64,000 nucleotides of DNA. It comes from CAVYVZ01 sp963772065 (lineage in GTDB: Bacteria > Acidobacteriota > Vicinamibacteria > Vicinamibacterales > UBA2999). Location: the NCBI GenBank assembly GCA_963772065.1, contig CAVYVZ010000010.1, positions 1,116,001 through 1,180,000 on the forward strand, written 5' to 3'. The first letter of the stretch is position 1, and each line of letters starts with the position of its first letter. Of the stretch, positions 34,179-43,364 are shown piece by piece. Below the pieces are notes generated by a model. It ran no database searches. It worked only from the letters and a program-made list of their open reading frames with translations, and had not been told where the DNA came from. A program made the translations under genes and the position numbers.

Positions 34179-35353
34179 ATCCGTTCAACGCGATAGCCGC
34201 CGGTCTTGCGATCGTGCAGGTAGATGAGCGTGAAGATCACGATGAGGCAGACCGGCAGCGCGGCCCAGATCGAGAGCACTCGATCGGCGCCGTACCGCTC
34301 GTTGATCCAGCCCATGACGGGCCCGGCGATCGCGGTGGAGAATGCCCCGGTGGCTCCGATGAGAGCCAGGAGGAACGCGCCACCGCGAGGGAAACGCTCG
34401 GAGGTAATCCCGAGCATCGTGGGCCACCAGAAGGCGATGCCTGCGGCAAAGATCGCCGCCGCCGCGAACGCGGCGAACGGCGTCCGGGCCATCCCGAACA
34501 GGAACAACCCCGCGGCGGCCGGCACGGCGGTGATGGCGATCAACGCCACCGGTGAGATGCGATGCGCGACGCCCCCGCCGAACTGGCGGATCAGATACAT
34601 GATGCCGTTCACCCACACGAGCACCAGGATGCCCGCCTGCGCGGAGCTGTTCATCACCTCGTTGAAGATGTTGCTCATCCACTGCCCGGGCCCGAGCTCG
34701 GTCGCCGCCGTGAGCCACATCGAAATCCAGACGACGATGAACAGGGGACGCAGCATCTCCTTGAACATGTCTCCGAACGGAACGCCTGCGGCCTCGCGCT
34801 CCGTGGGCGGGAAGCGCTGGCCGAGGAACATGAACGCATACGCGGCTGACGGCACGAGCAGCAGCAGCATCTTCATGCGCCAGTCCGCGCCGAACTGCGT
34901 CATCGCGAAGCTGAGGACGCCGCCGATCACGATGCCGCCGGGAAACCAGGCGTGCAGCGTGACGAGCCGGTGGGTTTTGTCATTGGAATACAGCGTCGCG
35001 ACGAGAGGATTGATTGCCGCCTCGACCAGGCCGTTGGCGATGCCGATGACCAGTGTCGCCGTGAAGAGCACCGCGAAGCTCGGCGCGGCAATTGTGGCAA
35101 TCGTTCCGGCGATGTGACCCGCCGCCGCAATCCGCAGCAACGGGCCCATCCCCAACAGATCGCAGAGCGGTCCGCCGAGCAGAATCGACAGGCCGAACCC
35201 CCAGAACGCGGCGCCCGCAATCCAGCCGACGTCGGTCTTGCTGAGGGCGAACTCGCGCTCGAAGTCGCTCATGATGTCGCCGCGGATGGCAAAGGTCATC
35301 GCGGTCGCGACGAGCGCGACACAGCTGGCAATGAAAAGTCGGCGAGGATGCAT
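34175..35353 (-). CDS. Major facilitator superfamily transporter
   Basis: 392 residues from MHPRRLFIASCVALVATA, with twelve predicted spans. Landmarks: EFALSKTDVGWIAGAAFWGF, LLGGPLCDLLGMGPLLR, and in the second half GILVLVWVNGIMYLIRQFGG and AFWWPTMLGITSERFPRGG. The pattern is that of sugar-type (FucP/NanT-like) MFS importers. It heads the catabolic operon; its stop overlaps the decarboxylase start. A palindrome at 35357-35382 lies directly in front of the ATG. Confidence 0.88.
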   Translation of the reverse strand: MHPRRLFIASCVALVATAMTFAIRGDIMSDFEREFALSKTDVGWIAGAAFWGFGLSILLGGPLCDLLGMGPLLRIAAAGHIAGTIATIAAPSFAVLFTATLVIGIANGLVEAAINPLVATLYSNDKTHRLVTLHAWFPGGIVIGGVLSFAMTQFGADWRMKMLLLLVPSAAYAFMFLGQRFPPTEREAAGVPFGDMFKEMLRPLFIVVWISMWLTAATELGPGQWMSNIFNEVMNSSAQAGILVLVWVNGIMYLIRQFGGGVAHRISPVALIAITAVPAAAGLFLFGMARTPFAAFAAAAIFAAGIAFWWPTMLGITSERFPRGGAFLLALIGATGAFSTAIAGPVMGWINERYGADRVLSIWAALPVCLIVIFTLIYLHDRKTGGYRVERI

Positions 35354-35356
35354 ATG

Positions 35357-35382
35357 CTCTGGCTCAAGCCTTGAGCCCAGAG
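35357..35382. promoter_or_regulatory. Imperfect palindrome between the divergent MFS operon and PHP-hydrolase gene
   Basis: CTCTGGCTCAAG faces CTTGAGCCCAGAG around one base, arms of 12-13 bases with one extra G. It sits in the 43 bases between the two start codons. The symmetry is of the size bound by dimeric regulators such as LacI or GntR types, so it may be an operator for both directions. A stem-loop in the leader RNA is the alternative. No regulator gene is adjacent. Confidence 0.5.
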
Positions 35383-35396
35383 TTGTATCATTGCTC

Positions 35397-37661
35397 GTGC
35401 TGTTCCCGAAATGTGCGGCGGCGCTGGTCGTCTCTTGCGCCGTACTGACCGCGGCGCAGCCGTCGCGTCCGCTTCCACAGCCGGCGGTGGCCCTGCAGCC
35501 GCTCGCCCAGCAGGCGCGCCGCATTGAAACCGCACTCGGCTACCTCGGGCAGCCTCTCGCTTCAATCGATCGCCAGGCGATTGATGCGGCGGTCGCCTCG
35601 GCGGACGAACCCGCGGCCGTTCAGCAGCTGCAGGGCACCCTGGACAAATACGTCCTCGCCGTCGTCCGCATCAACCCCGAGAGCCGCGTCAGCGTCGAGC
35701 AGGGGCCCGCGACGCCGGAGCTCGTAGAGGCCGGCACGCGGCTCTTTCTCGTAAAGGTCCTCAACGAAGGCCAGGTCACGGCGCCGCTCCGCGTGCAGAG
35801 CCCGAACAGCGGGAACGTCTACGTCACCTCCAACGGATCGCCGGAGCCGAAGCAGCTCGTGACGCCGCAGGACGTTCGCGATCGCTGGGCGAGCATCTCC
35901 GTGTACGACCGGCACCCGATGCCCCGGCGCCTCTCGGGCCTGCCCGTGGAGTACGTGATCCTCGAAGTGTTCAGCCGTGACAGCGGCCAGCGGTCGGCGC
36001 AGATCGCCTTCGATGTCGGCCAGGGGACGCAGGACGTTGGATACCGCAACGACATTCCGATCCTCTTCACGGCGCTGCCGGCACGGGAGGTGACGATTCG
36101 CGTGCGCGATGAGAACGGCAAACCCGGCGTGGCCTCGTTCGTAATTCGAGACCGCCTTGGGCGGATCTACCCGAATCGCTCGAAGCGGCTCGCGCCCGAC
36201 TTTCCTTTTCAGCCACAGATCTATCGTGCCGACAGCGAGCATGTTCGTCTGCCCGCGGGACAGTACACCGTGACCGCCGGCGGCGGCCCCGAGTACCTCA
36301 CGCAGGAATCGGAGCTTCGCGTCGATGAGAAAGGACCTGCCGAGATCGTCGTCGGCTTGAAGCGCTGGATCGACCCGGCGCAGTGGGGGTGGTACTCGGG
36401 CGACCACCACGTGCACGCGGCCGGCTGCTCGCACTACCAGAATCCCACCGAAGGCGTGCTGCCCGAGCACATGATGCGCCAGATCCTCGGCGAGGCGCTC
36501 AACATCGGCGCCGTGCTGACGTGGGGGCCCTGCTACTACTATCAGAAGCAGTTTTTCACGGCGGAAGACAACCCTCTCTCCACGGCAGAGCGGCGGATGC
36601 ACTACGACCTCGAGGTGTCCGGCTTTCCCTCGAGTCACTCGGGTCATCTCGTGCTGCTCGGGCTGAAAGATCAGGATTACCCGAAGACGCATCGCATCGA
36701 AGACTGGCCGTCGTGGAATCTGCCGATCCTCAAATGGGCGAAGTCTCAGGGCGCGGTTGTCGGCTTCGCGCACTCGGGCTGGGGCCTCCTGGTTCAGGAC
36801 CGAGCGGTACCGAGCTTCGAGATGCCCGCCTTCGACGGCATCGGCGCCAACGAGTTCATCGTCGACGTGACGCACCCGGACGCGGTGGACTTCATTTCCA
36901 CCGTCGACACTCCCGCCGTGTCGGAGCTGAGCATCTGGTATCACACGCTCAACGTAGGCTTTCGGACGCGCATCAGCGGCGAGACCGACTTCCCGTGCAT
37001 CTACGACAGCCGCGTGGGGCTCGGCCGGACGTACGGGCACGTAGAGCGCGGGCTGACGTACCGCGGTTGGCTCGACAGCGTACGCGACGGCCGCAGCTAT
37101 GTGTCCGACGGCCGCAGCCACCTGCTCGATTTCACCGTGAATGGCCTGGCGGTGGGCCGCGGTGGCAGTGAGGTCAGGCTGAACGGTCGCCAGACGATCA
37201 AAGTCACGCTGCGCGTTGCCGCCTTCCTGGATCCACTGCCGAACGAGACGATCCGAAGCGCGCCGCCGGACGAGAAACCGTACTGGGATCTCGAACGCGC
37301 GCGCGTGGGCACGAGCCGCGAGGTGCCGCTGGAGCTCATCGTCAACGGCGCCGCCGCGGCGTCTCGCAATATCGTCGCGGACGGTCAGGTCCGCGAGGTG
37401 ACGTTCGATGTCCCGATCGAGCGCAGCAGCTGGATCGCCGCGCGCATCCTGCGGTCATCGCATACCAACCCGGTGTTCGCGGTCGTGGACGGAAAGCCGA
37501 TCCGCGCTTCCCGGCGAAGCGCCGAGTGGTGCCTCACGGCGGTGAACCAGTGCTGGACGCAGAAGGCGCCCCTCATCAAGCCCGAGGAACGCGAGGCCGC
37601 CCGCGCCGCCTACGATCACGCGCGCGAGGTCTACCGGCGGCTCATTTCCGAATCGCAGTGA
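35397..37661 (+). CDS. Secreted CehA/McbA-family metallohydrolase (PHP superfamily)
   Basis: About 754 residues. The start is uncertain; GTG at 35397 (LFPKCAAALVVSCAVLTAAQ) gives a good signal peptide, TTG at 35391 is possible. The first 330 residues are beta-rich (FVIRDRLGRIYPNRSKRL). The metal site is SGDHHVHAAGCSHY; further His occur in FAHSGWGLLVQD. The C-terminal beta domain ends WTQKAPLIKPEEREAA. Homologues hydrolyse carbamates or phosphoesters; the extended form is a common secreted protein of Acidobacteriota and Planctomycetes. Divergent from the MFS operon. Confidence 0.85.
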   Translation: MLFPKCAAALVVSCAVLTAAQPSRPLPQPAVALQPLAQQARRIETALGYLGQPLASIDRQAIDAAVASADEPAAVQQLQGTLDKYVLAVVRINPESRVSVEQGPATPELVEAGTRLFLVKVLNEGQVTAPLRVQSPNSGNVYVTSNGSPEPKQLVTPQDVRDRWASISVYDRHPMPRRLSGLPVEYVILEVFSRDSGQRSAQIAFDVGQGTQDVGYRNDIPILFTALPAREVTIRVRDENGKPGVASFVIRDRLGRIYPNRSKRLAPDFPFQPQIYRADSEHVRLPAGQYTVTAGGGPEYLTQESELRVDEKGPAEIVVGLKRWIDPAQWGWYSGDHHVHAAGCSHYQNPTEGVLPEHMMRQILGEALNIGAVLTWGPCYYYQKQFFTAEDNPLSTAERRMHYDLEVSGFPSSHSGHLVLLGLKDQDYPKTHRIEDWPSWNLPILKWAKSQGAVVGFAHSGWGLLVQDRAVPSFEMPAFDGIGANEFIVDVTHPDAVDFISTVDTPAVSELSIWYHTLNVGFRTRISGETDFPCIYDSRVGLGRTYGHVERGLTYRGWLDSVRDGRSYVSDGRSHLLDFTVNGLAVGRGGSEVRLNGRQTIKVTLRVAAFLDPLPNETIRSAPPDEKPYWDLERARVGTSREVPLELIVNGAAAASRNIVADGQVREVTFDVPIERSSWIAARILRSSHTNPVFAVVDGKPIRASRRSAEWCLTAVNQCWTQKAPLIKPEEREAARAAYDHAREVYRRLISESQ

Positions 37662-37670
37662 AGCCGGCGC

Positions 37671-39146
37671 TCACAGCCGTGGGCGACGTGTCCCGTGATT
37701 GGTCGCCTGCTCGAACGCATGCGCGAGCTGCAGCACGCTCCACTCGTCGCGGTGGCGGCCGACGATCTGCAGGCCGACGGGCAACCCGCCTTCGGTGAAT
37801 CCGCCTGGCACGGAGATGGCCGGATTCGCCATGAGCGTCACGTAGTAGCACGATCGCATCCAATCGATGTAGCTCTTCATCGGCGTGCCGGCAATCTCTG
37901 TCGGGTAGGGCACGGTGACGTCGAAGGGCACCACCTGCGTCACCGGCAGGACGAAGTACTCATAGCGCGCGAACAGCTCGCGGCTCTGTTCGTACATGCG
38001 CCGCTGCCGCGCGGCCGCGCGGCCGACATCCGCGGCGGTGTGCTGCTCCGCCTGCGCGACCTCGAACTTGATGGTGTCCTTCAACCACTCGGGCCGCTCG
38101 CGCGCGAGCGCCGAGTACTGGGCGTGATTCGACGCGTAGCGCACCGTGGCGAACGCCTCGTCGACGCCCGTGAAATCGGGTTCCGCTTCCTCCACGACGC
38201 AGCCGAGATCCTCGAACACTCGGCGATTCGCGTCGACCACGCTGCGGATCGCGGGCTCGAACGGGACGCCGCCCAGCCCGCGCCACCACGCGACGCGCAC
38301 GCCCTTGAAGCTCCGTCCGAGCGGCGCGGCGAACCGGCTGCCGTCTTCCGGAATCGAGAGGGGGCTTCTGGGATCGTGTCCGGCGATCGCGCTCAGGAAG
38401 AGCGCCACATCCGCGACCGTCCGCGCCATCGGGCCCGACACCGACAGCGGCGACCACGACGGCAATTCACTGGGTACGCGTCCCGGCGACGGGCGAAAGC
38501 CGACGACGTTGCAGAACGCAGCCGGGTTGCGCAGCGAGCCACCGGTGTCGCTGCCGTCCGCGATCGGCAGCATGCCGCAGGCAAGCGCCACGGCCGCGCC
38601 GCCGCTGCTTCCGCCGCACGTCCGCGTCACATCGTACGGATTGCGCGTGGCGCCGAAGATCGTATTGAACGTCTGCGAGCCGGCGCCGAACTCCGGCGTG
38701 TTCGTCTTCCCCACCGTGATCGCACCGGCTTGTCGGATGCGCGTAACGATCAACGCGTCCTGCGTCGGCACGTGATCGCGGAAGAACGGCGACCCGCGCG
38801 TCGTCCGGATGCCGGCGGTGTCGACGAGGTCCTTGTGGGCGACCGGCAGCCCGTGCAGCGGTCCGAGCGGGCCGCCGCGGGCTGCCGCCTCATCGGCGCG
38901 CGCGGCGTCCGCCATCGCCCGCTCTGCAACGAGCGTGATGATGGCGTTTACCTTCGGGTTGAGACGCTCGATCTGCGCGAGGTGCGCCGCCATGACGTCG
39001 CGCGCCGAGATCTGCTTCTTGCGGATACGCGCCGCCAGCTCGATCGCATCGAGGTAGCAGACGTCGTCCTGGGATCGCCCCTGCACCATCGCACCCATCA
39101 TCGTCGCACCAACCGTCCGTCCAAAGTCCCGGCGGCTCACGTCCAT
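37671..39146 (-). CDS. Amidase-signature enzyme with Tat-type leader
   Basis: 491 residues. The N-terminus MDVSRRDFGRTVGATMMG has the twin-arginine pattern, so export is likely. The Ser-cisSer-Lys triad is placed by LPVAHKDLVDTAGIRTTRG (Lys), TRTCGGSSGGAAVALACG (cis-Ser) and DGSDTGGSLRNPAAF (nucleophile). It ends VGLQIVGRHRDEWSVLQLAH. It hydrolyses amides of unknown identity. Convergent with the PHP hydrolase (9-base gap), and one base after the small membrane gene that precedes it. Confidence 0.93.
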   Translation of the reverse strand: MDVSRRDFGRTVGATMMGAMVQGRSQDDVCYLDAIELAARIRKKQISARDVMAAHLAQIERLNPKVNAIITLVAERAMADAARADEAAARGGPLGPLHGLPVAHKDLVDTAGIRTTRGSPFFRDHVPTQDALIVTRIRQAGAITVGKTNTPEFGAGSQTFNTIFGATRNPYDVTRTCGGSSGGAAVALACGMLPIADGSDTGGSLRNPAAFCNVVGFRPSPGRVPSELPSWSPLSVSGPMARTVADVALFLSAIAGHDPRSPLSIPEDGSRFAAPLGRSFKGVRVAWWRGLGGVPFEPAIRSVVDANRRVFEDLGCVVEEAEPDFTGVDEAFATVRYASNHAQYSALARERPEWLKDTIKFEVAQAEQHTAADVGRAAARQRRMYEQSRELFARYEYFVLPVTQVVPFDVTVPYPTEIAGTPMKSYIDWMRSCYYVTLMANPAISVPGGFTEGGLPVGLQIVGRHRDEWSVLQLAHAFEQATNHGTRRPRL

Positions 39147-39147
39147 T

Positions 39148-39639
39148 TCACACCGTTGCAGTGGCCGCTGTATACGACGTCTTGTTGACGACGATGTACA
39201 AGAACACGATGCAGCCAGCGGCGTAGGTCGTCAGGAATGCGCCGTCGATCGCAAACCAGAGGTTTCGAGCCGCGGGAGCCGCGGCTCCTGCGTAGTAGAA
39301 CTCGGGCCGAAAGAGCCCAATCAGCTCGTATCCAACGGTTCCGTTCAGGCACACGCCGATGACGCCGATCGTGATCAGCCAGAAATGCGCCCTCACGAGC
39401 CGCAGCGGCGGCTCGCCGGTCATCCACGCGGGCAGCGCTCGATAGACGAGCCCGAACTGCGTCATGCCGACGAAGCTGAGTAGGATCGTGTGCCCGTGGA
39501 CGGGCGCGCTTGGACACGACGGGATGGCACCCATCATGAGGTAGTGGCCAAGGGGGAAATATCCGGTTATCAGGCCAAGCACGGTCAGCCCCATCCCCCA
39601 TCGAATGAACTTCAACGCCCAGTTGTTCATCGAATCCAC
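39148..39639 (-). CDS. Small membrane protein resembling part of haem-copper oxidase subunit I
   Basis: 163 residues. The GTG at 39639 (DSMNNWALKFIRWG) has GGAG six bases upstream; the ATG three codons later is too far from it. Four to five spans with VHGHTILLSFVGMTQFGLVY and YRALPAWMTG, similar to the His-bearing helices of NorB/cbb3-like proteins, but only one such His pair is present and the length is about a third of a full subunit. It may be a haem-binding stand-alone unit. Followed by the amidase after one base. Confidence 0.6.
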   Translation of the reverse strand: MDSMNNWALKFIRWGMGLTVLGLITGYFPLGHYLMMGAIPSCPSAPVHGHTILLSFVGMTQFGLVYRALPAWMTGEPPLRLVRAHFWLITIGVIGVCLNGTVGYELIGLFRPEFYYAGAAAPAARNLWFAIDGAFLTTYAAGCIVFLYIVVNKTSYTAATATV

Positions 39640-39652
39640 GGAGCACTCCTTT

Positions 39653-39829
39653 CTAGCGGACCTTCTTCTTCGTACGCTTCGTTTTGGCGCGCGCCTGCGG
39701 CTTGACCCGCTCCGGCAGCTTGCGGCCGCCGGTCTCGCGATTCCATTCCTCGTAGGTCTGGTCCGAGATCTTCCCCTCCACGAGGAGCTGCGCGAACTTG
39801 CGGCGCTGCGCCTGACTCTTGAACGGCAT
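39653..39829 (-). CDS. 58-residue basic protein of the MPFKSQAQRRKF type
   Basis: A short gene: MPFKSQAQRRKFAQLLVEGK, then TYEEWNRETGGRKLPERV and a Lys/Arg-rich tail (KTKRTKKKVR). This sequence type is widespread in bacteria and phages, always 45-75 residues with the same first half, but its role is unknown; the charge suggests nucleic-acid contact. It ends 13 bases before the next gene in the same direction and is divergent from the binding protein at 39883. Confidence 0.75.
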   Translation of the reverse strand: MPFKSQAQRRKFAQLLVEGKISDQTYEEWNRETGGRKLPERVKPQARAKTKRTKKKVR

Positions 39830-39882
39830 ACGACGTAGGATACGCTCATCGAGTCTCGAATCTCCTCCTGCGGAAGGTGCGC

Positions 39883-40919
39883 ATGAACGACCTCTCTAGG
39901 CGCGGGTTCCTTGGCGCGGTAGCGGCTGTGACTCCGGTCCGGCTCGAACGACTCCGAGCCCAGGTACCGGCCCGCGTCACTCTCACGTGTGCGAACTACG
40001 TGCGCTTCATGCCGATCGCCACCGGCGACGTACGGATGGCCGACACCGAACTGACCTGGATTCGAGGCGACCGGACCGACATGCTCCGACGCGCCACGAG
40101 CGACGACAGCGTGGATGGCGGAGAGACCTCGATGGCGCAGCATGTCATGCGCCTCGACGCCGGCGATCGCTCGTTCGTTGCCATACCAGTCTTCCCGCTG
40201 CGGAACTTCACCGCACGCGATCTCTACACCCGCAAAGGATCCACGCTGACCGAACACATGCTCGGCGCCAAGCGACTCGGGATCTACAACTGGGCGGCAA
40301 GCGGCGCCGTCTGGTATCGCCATCTCCTCCGTCACCTCGGGCACGATACGCGGAAGATCTCCTGGGTGGTCGGCGGCGTGGACGGTCCAGCAGCCGTGCG
40401 GATTCCGCAGCCTGCCCCGGCACACGTGAAGCCGGCTCCTGATGGCACGTCGCTGAGCGACCTGCTGCTTCGCGGCGACATCGACGCATTCTTCGCGTCC
40501 GCTCCCGCCGAGCGGTTTCGTCTGCGAGCGATGGGCCGATCGTTCGGCTGTTCCCCGACTTTCGCGCGGTCGAGCAGCGCTACTTTGCCGAGACGCGCTG
40601 CTACCCGCCGCAGCACGTCATCGTGCTGCGCCGTCCGTCATGGGAGCGGCACCAGAGCGTTGCGCGAAAACTCGTGAACATGTTCAACGCCGCCGAAGCG
40701 CAGTTCGAGGCAACGCAGCGGCAGTTTCCGTACAACTCGCCTTGGCTGATCGCGGATGTGGAAGAGGCGGCGCGGCAGATGGGCACCGACTACCACGCGC
40801 ACGGCATCGAGAAGAACCGTCACGCGGTCGACACGTTCTGTCAGGGAGCGTTCGACGACGGCTTGACGAAACGAAAGCTGACGACGAAAGACTTCTTCGC
40901 GGAGTTTCTCGCGACCTAG
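39883..40919 (+). CDS. Tat-exported substrate-binding protein, dihydroxyphthalate-decarboxylase-like fold (one frameshift)
   Basis: About 344 residues; ATG at 39883 with GGAAGG upstream (MNDLSRRGFLGAVAAVTPV, twin-arginine leader). The periplasmic-binding fold is seen in DRSFVAIPVFPLRNFTARDL, GIYNWAASGAVWYRHLL and GDIDAFFASAPAERF. The frame breaks near 40535 and continues LFPDFRAVEQRYFAETR, MFNAAEAQFEATQRQFP and ADVEEAARQMGTDYHAHGIE. Such proteins are annotated as 4,5-dihydroxyphthalate decarboxylases or ABC binding proteins. No permease gene is adjacent. Confidence 0.78.
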
Positions 40920-40922
40920 GAG

Positions 40923-41753
40923 CTAGCGCTCCGACGGTTTGCCGGAGAACAGCCCCTCCACCTCGGCAAACGGAATCGCGCGGGCGAGCCGCGAGAACGT
41001 CCCCTGCTCGGCGATCTCCTTCGCCGCCTGGAGGAAGCCGGTCCAGGCGGCGCGAGCGAGTGCACCGCCGACACTGATGCGCCGAACGCCGAGAGCGGCC
41101 GCTTCAGCCACCGTAATGAAATCGCCTCCGACCAGTAAATTCACCGGCTTGGGTGACACCGCGTCGACCACCGCACGGATCGCGTCTTTCTCACGAATGC
41201 CCGGCGCGTACAAACACTCGGCGCCCGCGTCGGCGTAGGCGACGAGCCTCCGGATGGTCTCGGCAAGATCGGGGCGGCCGGCGATGAACCCTTCCGAGCG
41301 GCCGGTGAGCAAGACGCCGGTGCCGCTCGCGTCGATTGCCTGTCGCGCGGCCTTGATGCGTTCCACGGCAAGCGTGAAGTCGAACAGCGGGCTGGACGGA
41401 TCGCCCGTCGAATCTTCGATCGACACGCCCGCAATCCCCGTCGCGACGGCGCGAGCGACGTTGGAGCTCACGTTCTCCGGCTCGACCGCAAAGCCTCCCT
41501 CGAAGTCGCCGTTGACGGGCACCTCGACGCTCTCTGCGATCGACCGGAACCCGGTCAGCGCCTGTTCGATCGACACGTGATTGTCGCGCGTCCCCTGCGA
41601 CCAGGCGTACGCAGAGCTCGTGGTGGCGAGCGCGGAAAATCCGAGCTGCGCGAGGACGCGTGCGCTGCCGGCGTCCCACGGGTTGGGGATCACGAAGCAG
41701 CCGGCCTCGTGAAGCCTGCGAAAGGCGCGGCAGCGATCGGTCACGCCGCTCAT
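40923..41753 (-). CDS. Isocitrate lyase/phosphoenolpyruvate mutase superfamily enzyme
   Basis: 276 residues. FVIPNPWDAGSARVLAQLGF, ALATTSSAYAWSQG, VNGDFEGGFAVEPE and GVSIEDSTG are the usual blocks of PEP-mutase-like lyases; the GDFEGGF and EDS residues hold the metal. The later LYAPGIREKDAIRAVV and GVRRISVGGALARAA complete the barrel. Likely a C-C or C-P lyase acting on an oxaloacetate- or methylisocitrate-like acid. Overlaps the DinB gene stop (ATGA) and converges with the binding-protein gene. Confidence 0.85.
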   Translation of the reverse strand: MSGVTDRCRAFRRLHEAGCFVIPNPWDAGSARVLAQLGFSALATTSSAYAWSQGTRDNHVSIEQALTGFRSIAESVEVPVNGDFEGGFAVEPENVSSNVARAVATGIAGVSIEDSTGDPSSPLFDFTLAVERIKAARQAIDASGTGVLLTGRSEGFIAGRPDLAETIRRLVAYADAGAECLYAPGIREKDAIRAVVDAVSPKPVNLLVGGDFITVAEAAALGVRRISVGGALARAAWTGFLQAAKEIAEQGTFSRLARAIPFAEVEGLFSGKPSER

Positions 41754-42304
41754 CGATTCGCCAGCTTCGATACGTGATCCGCGGGCCGCTGGAACTGCGG
41801 ATCGCGGTTGGCGGCGTCGGAACCACCGGGAGGAATGCTCAAGTATCTCCATGCGGGCCCGCGGAAGGCTTTTGCCGCGTATACGATCTGGCCGACGTGG
41901 TACGCGGTGTGGGCCAGCGAGCGATGGAGAGCCTCGTGCACGAGGAAGCGCTGGCCCCTGATGGTGATCGTAGCGTCGAGCTGATCGTCGGTCAGGCCCT
42001 CGAGCGCCCGAAGGAGCGCACCCCACCCCTGCTGCCATGTCGCAAGCAGGTCGGCGCGCGTGGGGGCACGCGGCGCGAACTCCTCCTCGCGGTTTCGCCA
42101 CGGCTTCTCGCCGTCGCTCGTGAGGAAGTCCGTGAAGCGGGAACGCAGATTCCCTGATATGTGCCAGCAGATGACGGCGACGGAATTTCCGTCGCCGGAA
42201 GCGGGCGTCGACACCTCCGAGTCCGTCAGCTGATCGATCGCGGCTTCAGCGAGCGCCTTGTAGCGAAGGTACTCATCCCGAATCGATTCAACCACGGACG
42301 TCAT
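41750..42304 (-). CDS. DinB-like (DUF1572) four-helix protein
   Basis: 184 residues. MTSVVESIRDEYLRYKALAE, the middle AVICWHISGNLRSRFTDF and the late AHTAYHVGQIVYAAKAF carry the three His positions that bind metal in DinB-fold proteins. Members act as thiol-dependent transferases, often with bacillithiol, fitting the presence of bshA-bshB1 in the same window, although the role here is unproven. Coupled by ATGA to the genes on both sides. Confidence 0.85.
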   Translation of the reverse strand: MTSVVESIRDEYLRYKALAEAAIDQLTDSEVSTPASGDGNSVAVICWHISGNLRSRFTDFLTSDGEKPWRNREEEFAPRAPTRADLLATWQQGWGALLRALEGLTDDQLDATITIRGQRFLVHEALHRSLAHTAYHVGQIVYAAKAFRGPAWRYLSIPPGGSDAANRDPQFQRPADHVSKLANR

Positions 42305-42714
42305 GCGGCCTTCCTCATCAGACCAACGCCGAGCGTGATCACGCCGGCCGCGAGCAGGCCGGCCCCGAGGTAGGCGATGTTGATCAGCGCGTTGGGCGTT
42401 GTGGCATCGGCGTCGAGCACGGAGAAAAAGAATGCGAACGGAATCAGAATCGCCGCCGCGGGAAGCGCCGCGCGGACGGCCTGCTTCGCCGGCGGCGAGA
42501 GCGTGGCGTCGTCGACGTATCGAAGCGCGACGAGGCTCAGGATCAGAAACACACCCGCGTGCGCGTGTCCCGCCCGCCAGAGGTCCTGGCGAAGCTGGTT
42601 GGCCATGTACTCGGGCGTACCGATCAGCAGCATCAGAATGCTGACGCCGCCGTACATCACCGATGGCAGCACCAGGAAGATGATCGCAGCCGTGCGTCGA
42701 GACTCCGGGCTCAT
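42301..42714 (-). CDS. Four-span membrane protein of unknown function
   Basis: 137 residues starting MSPESRRTAAIIFLVLPSVM. Four hydrophobic segments; the second carries RAGHAHAGVFLILSLV, where two His and an Arg near a helix start recall small haem- or metal-binding membrane proteins. No family name is certain. The stop overlaps the DinB start (ATGA). Confidence 0.65.
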   Translation of the reverse strand: MSPESRRTAAIIFLVLPSVMYGGVSILMLLIGTPEYMANQLRQDLWRAGHAHAGVFLILSLVALRYVDDATLSPPAKQAVRAALPAAAILIPFAFFFSVLDADATTPNALINIAYLGAGLLAAGVITLGVGLMRKAA

Positions 42715-42773
42715 GCGTACCTCCGGGGCCGTATTCTGCCACGCGAGCGTCACCATCGGGCCGGCGGCGGTCC

Positions 42774-43364
42774 TCATCGCGGCGAGCTGCTCCGCGCTTC
42801 GACCCACTTCTCGAGGACCGGCGCTTGGTAGGTCGCGAACGTGTCGAGCAGCGCGCCGGGAGAACTGGAAACCAGGATCATCGAGCCGTGTTCCCGCCGG
42901 ACGAAGCCCTGTTCGATGGAATGTTCGACGAAGGCCAGCATGCCATCGAAGTAGCCGTTCACGTTGAGCACGCCGCACGGCTTGCGATGAAGGCCAAGCT
43001 GTCCCCACGTGAGGATTTCGAAGAGCTCGTCCAGCGTGCCCCAACCACCTGGCAGCGCGATGAAAGCGTCGGCGAGCTCCGCCATCACCGCCTTCCGTTC
43101 GTGCATCGACGCCACAACGCGCAGGTCGGCCAGGCCGTTGTGGGCCACCTCTTTCGCCACCAGTGCGGATGGGATCACACCCGTCACGTCCCCGCCTGAG
43201 GCGAGGACGGTATCCGCCACGACGCCCATGAGTCCCACACGAGCGCCGCCGTAGACGAGGCCCAGCCCACGCTCGGCCAGCGTGCGACCGAGCTCTTCGG
43301 CAGCGCTGCGATACACCTCCTCGGAACCCACACTCGATCCCGCAAACACGCAAATCTGCTTCAT
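42774..43364 (-). CDS. LOG-family (TIGR00730) Rossmann-fold nucleotide phosphoribohydrolase
   Basis: 196 residues. ICVFAGSSVGSEEVYRSAA, GLVYGGARVGLMGVVAD, MHERKAVMAELADAF and the signature ALPGGWGTLDELFEILTWGQ define the LOG family, which cleaves ribose-5-phosphate from nucleoside monophosphates (cytokinin-type or general clean-up). The Arg and Glu of the active site are present. Its start overlaps the stop of the preceding ICMT-like gene (ATGA). Confidence 0.92.
   Translation of the reverse strand: MKQICVFAGSSVGSEEVYRSAAEELGRTLAERGLGLVYGGARVGLMGVVADTVLASGGDVTGVIPSALVAKEVAHNGLADLRVVASMHERKAVMAELADAFIALPGGWGTLDELFEILTWGQLGLHRKPCGVLNVNGYFDGMLAFVEHSIEQGFVRREHGSMILVSSSPGALLDTFATYQAPVLEKWVEARSSSPR

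Noticed and set aside
35562..37121. 519-residue minus-strand ORF
   Set aside because: Antisense to the PHP hydrolase with its HxH metal site.
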